From a virus, in IMG/VR virus record IMGVR_UViG_3300025487_000054, positions 1 through 22,830 of that record: a stretch of 22,830 nt of DNA. One strand, written 5' to 3'. The notes beneath the pieces were generated by a model. It searched no databases and was not told the origin of the DNA. It saw only the letters and a program-made list of their open reading frames with translations. Positions 7,293 to 14,105 of the stretch are shown piece after piece (the first letter of the stretch is position 1; every line of letters starts with the position of its first letter). The position numbers were made by a program, and so were the translations under genes.

Positions 7293-8636
7293 ATGCCGCT
7301 GAAAAAAGGCAAAAGCAATAAAAAAATTAGCGCCAACATTTCAGAGTTGGTTGAAACAGGCCACTCGCATGATCAGGCAGTGGCGGCGGCCCTTAATGTG
7401 GCGCGCCGTGCAAAACGTGAAGTTGGCGGACCTTTATGGGGTTCAACAACAATAAAACCTGCTTGGGCAATGGACAATTTTAACCCTGAAATTACAGATC
7501 CAGAGTTGTTGGCAAAACGTAAACGCTCTCAAGATCTTTTGGCCATTTCGCAAGGGCGTTTTTTGGACGCACAAGAACAGTCTCGTTCACCCATGGTTGG
7601 GTCAGTTCCCACGCCATCCCAAGATGATGCGGATGAATCCGCTTTTTGGCGTGAACGCGCCATTCAAAATGCTCTTCAAAACGCAACGACCGATGACTCA
7701 TTATATACATCACCACAGGCTCTCAAACCTAATCCGACGCAAACCAGCGGCAGAGGTACTCCAATGCCTGTTGCACGCCCACAGGCGGCGCAAACGCCTA
7801 GTCAAGTTTATTGGCTTGATCGCGGTGATGGCAGCCCGCTTGTGCCAATGGGTGGTGCACTGCCCAAAGGGATGCAAGCCGGAGCGCAGCCAGGCGGCGG
7901 GTTTATTTCTGCCGTCAATGCTCCGACAAAGTCATTGTGGTCTGACCTAAAAAGTGTTTTTGCCAGCAAGCCGCAAACACAGCCCCAAGCACAGCCTCAA
8001 GTGGCGGCTCCGGTTCCGGCAAAACCAGAACAAACTATTGATTACGCGGCCAAAAAGCCGGCCGAAGTGCCTGATCAATACAAAAATTGGCCTGATCGGC
8101 AGCCTGATCTGGTTGCGACAGAACCGACCGACGGCATGGCAGACGGCGGTATGCTTAAAGGTGGGTTCCACCCTCCTCACACGCCTAAATTGTTTCATGG
8201 CCCCATTCACAGCCCTGTTGCCGGCCGCACCGACCACTTGCCTATGCACGTCGCATCCGGCTCCTACGTCATCCCTGCCGATATTATTTCGTCAATGGGT
8301 GAAGGCAATACCATGGCCGGCTTTAAAGCGGCGCGAAAGATCTTCACGAGGCCGATGTCTTTTTCCGGCATGCCATATGGCTCAGGATCTCATCCTTATG
8401 GTGAAAGTGGATTGCCATATGGTGCTCAATCGGTCGGTCACGCTCATGGCGGCGCAACAGGCGCAGTCCCTGTCGTCGTTGCCGGTGGGGAGTATGTTAT
8501 TCATCCCGACGATGTGGTACACATCGGTCGAGGTGACTTGGAGCGTGGCCATAAAATCTTGGATTCGTTTGTAAAAAAACAACGCGCCAAGACAATTAAC
8601 ACGTTGCAAAAATTGCCTGGTCCTAAGAAAGATTGA
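7293..8636 (+). CDS. virion-associated protein with duplicated YVIP modules
   Basis: This 447-residue protein has three parts. Residues 1-45 form a basic helical module (MPLKKGKSNKKISANISELV, then HDQAVAAALNVARRAKRE) that also exists as a short stand-alone phage protein. Residues about 46-310 are low-complexity, rich in Gln, Pro and Ala. The C-terminal part carries two related modules: HVASGSYVIPADIISSMGEG (from residue 319) and VVAGGEYVIHPDDVVHIGRG (from about 395). Each is followed by a helix (NTMAGFKAARKIF and LERGHKILDSFVKK). The duplicated GxYVIPaDii pattern recurs in ejected or scaffold-like virion proteins of environmental phages. Function is unknown; a minor structural or ejection role fits its place between the nozzle and the giant proteins. 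GAGGA ahead of ATG 7293 supports the start. Confidence 0.6.
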   Translation: MPLKKGKSNKKISANISELVETGHSHDQAVAAALNVARRAKREVGGPLWGSTTIKPAWAMDNFNPEITDPELLAKRKRSQDLLAISQGRFLDAQEQSRSPMVGSVPTPSQDDADESAFWRERAIQNALQNATTDDSLYTSPQALKPNPTQTSGRGTPMPVARPQAAQTPSQVYWLDRGDGSPLVPMGGALPKGMQAGAQPGGGFISAVNAPTKSLWSDLKSVFASKPQTQPQAQPQVAAPVPAKPEQTIDYAAKKPAEVPDQYKNWPDRQPDLVATEPTDGMADGGMLKGGFHPPHTPKLFHGPIHSPVAGRTDHLPMHVASGSYVIPADIISSMGEGNTMAGFKAARKIFTRPMSFSGMPYGSGSHPYGESGLPYGAQSVGHAHGGATGAVPVVVAGGEYVIHPDDVVHIGRGDLERGHKILDSFVKKQRAKTINTLQKLPGPKKD

Positions 8637-8647
8637 GGGGTTTTTCT

Positions 8648-9142
8648 ATGACTGACGAATTGCAAATTCGGATTGGAGTGCCTGAAGACATCGACGAAAT
8701 GATGGAATTGTCAGCGTCGGCGTGTGATGAAAACGGGTTTACAAACCCAAATCCAGCAAAGATTTTGCACGAAATTTGGCCAGCCTTGAACCGTGATCAC
8801 GGGTTGGTTGGCATCATAGGTAAGGCTGGCGGAAAGGCAGAGGGTGCCGTTCTTCTCAGAATTATCTCGACGTGGTATTCTGACGATCTGGTTTTGGAAG
8901 AACGGGCAATTTTTATTCACCCAGACTTTCGAAGCGCCAAGGGCGGACGTGCTCGCAAACTTTGCGAGTTTTCAAAGCAAGTGGCGGACGGATTGGGCAT
9001 ACCTTTAATGATTGGCGTTTTGTCCAACCATCGGACAGAGGCCAAAGTGAAACTTTACGAGCGGGCTTTTGGTGCCCCTGCAGGTGCGTTTTTCCTGTAT
9101 GGCGCCAAGACCGGCGGTAAGCCAATGATTATGGAGCACTGA
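8648..9142 (+). CDS. GNAT-family acetyltransferase-like protein
   Basis: This 164-residue protein has the order of a GNAT fold. An N-terminal RIGVPEDIDEMMELSASA block is followed by the central strands AEGAVLLRIISTWYSDDLVL, then motif A (AIFIHPDFRSAKGGRARKLC, about residues 88-107) and the strand LGIPLMIGVL. It ends with NHRTEAKVKLYERAFGAPAG and FFLYGAK. The acetyl-CoA pyrophosphate loop, normally Q/R-x-x-G-x-G/A, is degenerate here (RSAKGGRA). The frame is open from a TTG at 8633, but ATG 8648 is chosen because GAGGGG lies seven bases ahead. The same family recurs in the virion operons of environmental phages. The substrate is unknown and may be a virion or host protein. It sits directly upstream of the giant virion protein, one base before its start. 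Confidence 0.75.
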   Translation: MTDELQIRIGVPEDIDEMMELSASACDENGFTNPNPAKILHEIWPALNRDHGLVGIIGKAGGKAEGAVLLRIISTWYSDDLVLEERAIFIHPDFRSAKGGRARKLCEFSKQVADGLGIPLMIGVLSNHRTEAKVKLYERAFGAPAGAFFLYGAKTGGKPMIMEH

Positions 9143-9143
9143 C

Positions 9144-12100
9144 ATGGGTGGCGGCAAGAGCGGCACTTCACAATCGACTGTGTCAATCCCACCAGAGGTT
9201 CTTGCGAGGTATAACGCAGTCAACGCGACCGCCGAAAATGTCGCAAAACAGCCATTTCAGGCATATTCGACCGATCCGAATGCTTTTGTCGCGCCCGTTA
9301 ATCCGGTGCAGGCATCTGGCATCAATACCATTTACAATGCTCAAAATGCCGCACAACCGTGGTACGGAGCCGCTGGTCAGGCATATGCTCAAGGCGCACA
9401 AGCCGCTCAACCTTTTACCGACCTGTCTGCCGCAAATGTTCAAGGCGCACAACAGTCTGGCGCTGCCTTTAACCAAGCGGCCGCCAATCTTTATGGTGGC
9501 GCGCAGGCTGCAGCATCTCCTTTTATTCAAGGCGCTACTTCTGCCACAGGTCAAGCACTTTCCTCTGGCGTTCCTTTAACGCAACAAGCTTATAATCAAG
9601 GGGCCGGTTTGACCCAACAAGGTTTGGGCCAAATTGGTGGAATTGTCGGTCAAGGGCAAAATTATATTAACGCGGCTAACGGTAATTTGGCTGCGGGGCA
9701 AAATGCGGCCAATCCTTTATTGCAAAATGCCGCAATGGCTTATCAAGGCGGCCTTGGTGCTGCCATGCCTTTTGACCTTGCTGGCGCTCAAGCCGTTAAT
9801 GCACAGCAAATTGGTGGCCGACAAATTAACCAATTTATGAACCCGTATATGAACCAAGTCATAGGCGGTACATTGGCTCCATTGCAACAACAGCAGGCAA
9901 TGGACCGTCAATCTCAATTAAGCAATCAAATACGGTCGGGTGCTTTTGGAGGCAATCGCGCGGCAATTTCTAGCGATGTTTTAAAAGGCCAACAAGACAT
10001 TGCAACAGGCAATGTTGTCGGCAACTTGCTCAATCAAGGTTACGGACAAGCTTTGTCTGCTGCGGAACAACAGCAGGGCGTTAATTTGGCCGCACAGCAG
10101 GCCAATCGTGCTGCGCTGCAACAAACAGGCCAAAATATTTACGGTCAAATGACTGGCACAGGCCAGCAACAAGCTGCCCTTGGCAATCAACTTTTTGGTA
10201 TGGGAAATACGGCCGCAGGCACATTGGCAAGCCTTGGTCAGCAAGGGTACCAACAGGGCATGGGCGGAGTGCAACAAGGCCTTGCAGGCGCTCAACAATT
10301 GTACAATATGGGCGCAGGTGCAGGACAGCAACTGTACAATCAGTATTCTGGTACAGGCCAGCAGTTGGGTAATCTTGGTCAACAAGTTTTTGGTCAACAG
10401 ACGGGTGTTGCCCAAGGCCTTGGCAATATAGGCCAACAGCAATTTGGTCAGGGCATGACGGCCGCGCAACAGCAGGCGGCTCTTGCCAATCAGTTGTTTG
10501 GTCAGGGCGTTACTGGCGCGCAGACACTTGGCTCTCTTGGTACAGGCGCACAAAACGCTGCAATCAGCGGCGGGCAGGCTGCATTGGCGGCTGGCACTGT
10601 TCCACAGCAGACGCAGCAGGCAGGTCTCAGCGCCCTTTACAATCAATTCCAGCAGCAGCAGGGTTACCCTTTCCAAGTCGCTCAATTCTTGGCAAACATT
10701 GCCGAAGGTACCGGCGCTTTGTCTGGATCCACCACAACAACAACGCAGCCAACGTCATTTTTCTCCGACGAGCGTCTTAAAGAAGACATTGAGCCAATTG
10801 GTGAAACCTATGACGGGCAGAAAATTATCAAATTCCGCTATAAAGGCGAAAAGGGTCCAAAACAAATTGGTTTGGTGGCTCAGGACGTTGAAAAACATCA
10901 CCCTGACGCCGTTGGCGAATCTCACGGGTATAAAACTGTCGATTACGACAAAGCGACACGCGAAGCGGCGCATCGTGGCCACTTTTATAAGGGCGGCCTT
11001 GTTCCCTCGTCGGAAGGCGGTGTTGTCCATATGGGGCATGCCGGTGAAGGGTTTGCGGGAGGCGGAAGCACGTCCAGCATCGTTGACGCGCAAGATTTGA
11101 ATGCGCTCCTTGGCGCGCATCAACAAATGTATGCAGGCTTTAACCCTGCTGGCTTATACGGTGGCGCAAGTCCTGCCGGCCAAAAAGGCGGTATTGTTCC
11201 CGCCGCGTCTCTGGCAGTTCCCAAATTGGTAACAGCGTCAAATGTTGCCCCGCAGAACCAAGCGACATTGGGCAGCACATTGCATGGCGCCGTTCAAACG
11301 GGATCAGACATTACAAATGCTTATGGCATGGGTAAGTCAGCTTTATTTGGTTCACCTGCAACAAAAGACAGTGCTGCAACCAAAGGTGTCTTTGGAGATG
11401 CTGGCAGTTCAGACAAAGGTGGTTATCTTAGCGACGCCAAAAAGGCTCTTGGGTTTACTGACAGTGCTGCCCGTGGCGGCGTGATCCCATTTCATCGTGG
11501 GACCGGCGGAGAATTGCCTTATGGCGAAGATCAAGACGAAACCAAAGGCTACATGGGCACAATTTCTTATGAGCGCAAGTCGCCGCAGGAATTGAAGAAT
11601 GAACAAGACGCCCAGCGCCAGGGCAAATTGCCGCAACAATCACAAAGCGGTTTGGGCAGTGCAATCGGTGCAGCAAAAGACATTTATGGCGCAGGTAAAT
11701 TAGGTAAATCCGCACTTGAAGGCGCAAAAGGTTTGATGGGTGCTGACAAAATTGGATCGGCCACCATGTCAGGCGTTACTGACGCCGCTCAAGTTGGTCC
11801 TTTTATGTCAGAAGCGCCTGCCGGTATTGCTGGCGCGATTGTTCCGGCTGAAGCTGCAGTTGCCGCTCCTGCTGCCGAGGCTGCAGGTGGTGCTGGATTG
11901 TTGGGCGGACTTGGTTCGGCTATTGGGTCTGTTGGCGAAAGCATCGCAAGCTTCTTGCCATTCCTGTTGAAAGATGGCGGCGTTGTTCCGCGTGAACATC
12001 ACGCTGGCCCAGACAGCACCAATGGCCAAAGCAATGTCGTCGGTGATGGCGGCGGTGGCGGAGACGATGGTACTGTTGACACCGGCCGCGTGTCGCCAAA

Positions 12101-14105
12101 AGACCTTTATGACCATTTAGTTAGTCAGGGCGCTGATCCGCGCACTGCACTTGTATTGACCAGCGGTGCGGCAAGCGAGAGCGGATTTAATCCGACTGCA
12201 AAACATGATTACGATGAAAATGGTGTGGCGCAAGGTTACGGTTTGTTTGGCCACCAAGGCCCGCGCCTTGACGCCATGCGTCAACAGACAGGCACCCAAT
12301 ACCCTAATTGGAAACAGCAAGCATCCTTTGCATTGAGCGAAATGCAGGATCCGCGTTACCAAAAAATGATTGCTGCGGCCAATTCTCCGGAAGATTTGAC
12401 CAAGGTGCAAATGCACTTTGAACGTCCGAAGGGTTACACTCCAGACAATCCAGAAGCCGGACACAACTATACCGGCCGCGTGGCTGACACAAATGCCCTT
12501 ATGCCGTTGGTTCTCGGTCAGGACATTAATTGGGGTGCAACAACCAAAGCCGCTGCCGCTGGACGTCCTTCTCAAGGTGGATTAGGTGGTGCAGGCAGCG
12601 CAGGAACATCAACAGGCGGCGGCGGATTGCTCGACACGCTGACAAGCGAAAAATTCCTTATTCCGTTAGCTTCTGGCCTTGCTGGTATGGCATCATCGCC
12701 GAGCCGATACCTTGGCGCGGCCGTATTGCAGGGCTTAGGTGCTGGCGCTCAATCTTATCAGCAGATGAAACAGCAAGAGTCTGCCATTCAAAAACAACAG
12801 GCCGATATTCAGCGCGAAAGAGAGCAAAGCCAAATTGGATTTGGTCAATTGGCTGTTCAACAGCAACAGGCAAACATTGCCAGAACGGCAAAGGTTGCAG
12901 AACTTATGCAGCAATTGCGTACTCTTAACGCAACACGTCAAATTGCCGGCCTTGATCCTTTGGATACAACAGAATTTTTCAAATCTATGGGCGCTGGTGA
13001 TCTTGTTAAAGACGTTACGATGGCTCCCAAACAAGCGGGTGTTGGCGCTCCTGCACAACAACCTGCACAGGCTGCAGCGGCAGGTCAACCGGCACAAGCA
13101 GGTGCGGCTCCAGCCCAAACTGCGGTTGAGACTGCAAAATCGGTTACTGGCGCTCCTGCCCCGTCAACCGCAACTGTTACAACACAGGCAACACAAGGTG
13201 TTCCGAAGCCAGGAGATGACTTCTGGAAGGGTGTCGATCCGCAAGACAATCTTCACACCTTGGCAAAGAATTACCAAGTCGCCATGGCCGGCAATTTGCC
13301 ACAAGTGGGGCAACAGATTTTGGCTGACATCAATCGTGTCAAATCGTCTGGCATGGTTATGAAAGACGGCCAGATGGTGCCTATCCCAGGCTTTGCGGAA
13401 GCAGAAGCAGCTAAAAAAGCCATGATCGCAAAATCTGAAGCGGAAGTTAAAGAGCCATTTGAAACAAAGAAAATGGCTACTGAAAAAATGTATACGACGC
13501 AAAATGCGGCGCGTACTGCTGCGGCTAAAGAAGCTGATAATGCCAACGACATTATCTCTCAAACCAATGCCATGAAGGATTTGATGTTTGACCGCGAAAC
13601 CGGCAAGCCTCTCCTTAACACTGGCCCTATGGGTGAGAAGATCAACCAGTATGCAGCGTACTTTAAGCAAGCAGGCTTTAGCGATAATTTTATCAAAACG
13701 CTTGCCAATACCGATCCGTCAAATGCTGACTCTCTCCGTAAAATGCAAACGACGGCCGGTACAGAATTGGCTCGCATGGAATTGAATGGATCTCCTGTGC
13801 GCGTTTCAGAGTTTAATCGGTTCTTGCAATCAACACCTGGTGAACAAATGTTGCCTGGTGCGTTTAAGTGGATCATCGAAAATGTTCTGCAGCCTAAAGC
13901 CATGGCCCAGCAAAAGGTTTATGAGCGGGTTATGGATATGGATCCGGCTAAGGACAACATCGAAAAAGAGATTTACTTGGCTCGTAAAGAAAATCCTTGG
14001 TATCGGTATAATCCTCCTGCGCCACAACAGCAGGCCGCTCCTGCATTGTCGCCAGACCAAGCTAGGGAAGAATTGCAACGTCGTCGGTCCCAAGGGGTAC
14101 AGTAA
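9144..14105 (+). CDS. giant virion/ejection protein with internal S74-type chaperone motif and tail lysozyme domain
   Basis: This 1653-residue protein is modular. Residues 1-540 are Gln/Ala/Gly-rich with an 11-residue periodicity near 384-460. Residues about 541-610 match the intramolecular chaperone (peptidase S74) family: SDERLKEDIEPIGETYDGQK, then IGLVAQDVEKHHPDAVG, with Ser541 and Lys546 placed like the self-cleaving Ser-Lys pair. Four K/R-GG-x-V/I-P motifs follow (near 616, 681, 777 and 943). A glycine-zipper hydrophobic stretch lies at about 915-942. Residues about 983-1110 resemble the phage tail lysozyme domain (YDHLVSQGADPRTALVL, ASESGFNP with Glu1012, GYGLFGHQGPRLDAM). A hydrophobic segment (1165-1200), a Gln-rich coiled coil (to about 1250), an Ala/Pro/Gln linker and a helical C-terminus complete it. 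It probably degrades peptidoglycan and helps form the DNA path during ejection. GGAG precedes ATG 9144. Confidence 0.75.
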   Translation: MGGGKSGTSQSTVSIPPEVLARYNAVNATAENVAKQPFQAYSTDPNAFVAPVNPVQASGINTIYNAQNAAQPWYGAAGQAYAQGAQAAQPFTDLSAANVQGAQQSGAAFNQAAANLYGGAQAAASPFIQGATSATGQALSSGVPLTQQAYNQGAGLTQQGLGQIGGIVGQGQNYINAANGNLAAGQNAANPLLQNAAMAYQGGLGAAMPFDLAGAQAVNAQQIGGRQINQFMNPYMNQVIGGTLAPLQQQQAMDRQSQLSNQIRSGAFGGNRAAISSDVLKGQQDIATGNVVGNLLNQGYGQALSAAEQQQGVNLAAQQANRAALQQTGQNIYGQMTGTGQQQAALGNQLFGMGNTAAGTLASLGQQGYQQGMGGVQQGLAGAQQLYNMGAGAGQQLYNQYSGTGQQLGNLGQQVFGQQTGVAQGLGNIGQQQFGQGMTAAQQQAALANQLFGQGVTGAQTLGSLGTGAQNAAISGGQAALAAGTVPQQTQQAGLSALYNQFQQQQGYPFQVAQFLANIAEGTGALSGSTTTTTQPTSFFSDERLKEDIEPIGETYDGQKIIKFRYKGEKGPKQIGLVAQDVEKHHPDAVGESHGYKTVDYDKATREAAHRGHFYKGGLVPSSEGGVVHMGHAGEGFAGGGSTSSIVDAQDLNALLGAHQQMYAGFNPAGLYGGASPAGQKGGIVPAASLAVPKLVTASNVAPQNQATLGSTLHGAVQTGSDITNAYGMGKSALFGSPATKDSAATKGVFGDAGSSDKGGYLSDAKKALGFTDSAARGGVIPFHRGTGGELPYGEDQDETKGYMGTISYERKSPQELKNEQDAQRQGKLPQQSQSGLGSAIGAAKDIYGAGKLGKSALEGAKGLMGADKIGSATMSGVTDAAQVGPFMSEAPAGIAGAIVPAEAAVAAPAAEAAGGAGLLGGLGSAIGSVGESIASFLPFLLKDGGVVPREHHAGPDSTNGQSNVVGDGGGGGDDGTVDTGRVSPKDLYDHLVSQGADPRTALVLTSGAASESGFNPTAKHDYDENGVAQGYGLFGHQGPRLDAMRQQTGTQYPNWKQQASFALSEMQDPRYQKMIAAANSPEDLTKVQMHFERPKGYTPDNPEAGHNYTGRVADTNALMPLVLGQDINWGATTKAAAAGRPSQGGLGGAGSAGTSTGGGGLLDTLTSEKFLIPLASGLAGMASSPSRYLGAAVLQGLGAGAQSYQQMKQQESAIQKQQADIQREREQSQIGFGQLAVQQQQANIARTAKVAELMQQLRTLNATRQIAGLDPLDTTEFFKSMGAGDLVKDVTMAPKQAGVGAPAQQPAQAAAAGQPAQAGAAPAQTAVETAKSVTGAPAPSTATVTTQATQGVPKPGDDFWKGVDPQDNLHTLAKNYQVAMAGNLPQVGQQILADINRVKSSGMVMKDGQMVPIPGFAEAEAAKKAMIAKSEAEVKEPFETKKMATEKMYTTQNAARTAAAKEADNANDIISQTNAMKDLMFDRETGKPLLNTGPMGEKINQYAAYFKQAGFSDNFIKTLANTDPSNADSLRKMQTTAGTELARMELNGSPVRVSEFNRFLQSTPGEQMLPGAFKWIIENVLQPKAMAQQKVYERVMDMDPAKDNIEKEIYLARKENPWYRYNPPAPQQQAAPALSPDQAREELQRRRSQGVQ
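10293..10520 (+). repeat. 11-residue periodic coding region in the giant virion protein
   Basis: Residues about 384-460 of the giant protein show consecutive 11-residue units, clearest in QQLYNMGAGAG, then QQLYNQYSGTG, then QQLGNLGQQVF. Related blocks LGNQLFGMGNT and LANQLFGQGVT occur at either end. An 11-residue period favours a long amphipathic helix or right-handed coiled coil, rather than the 7-residue period of ordinary coiled coils. Confidence 0.65.

Noticed and set aside
8633-8647. TTG start for the acetyltransferase
   Set aside because: The ATG at 8648 has GAGGGG seven bases upstream; the TTG would place that site inside the gene.
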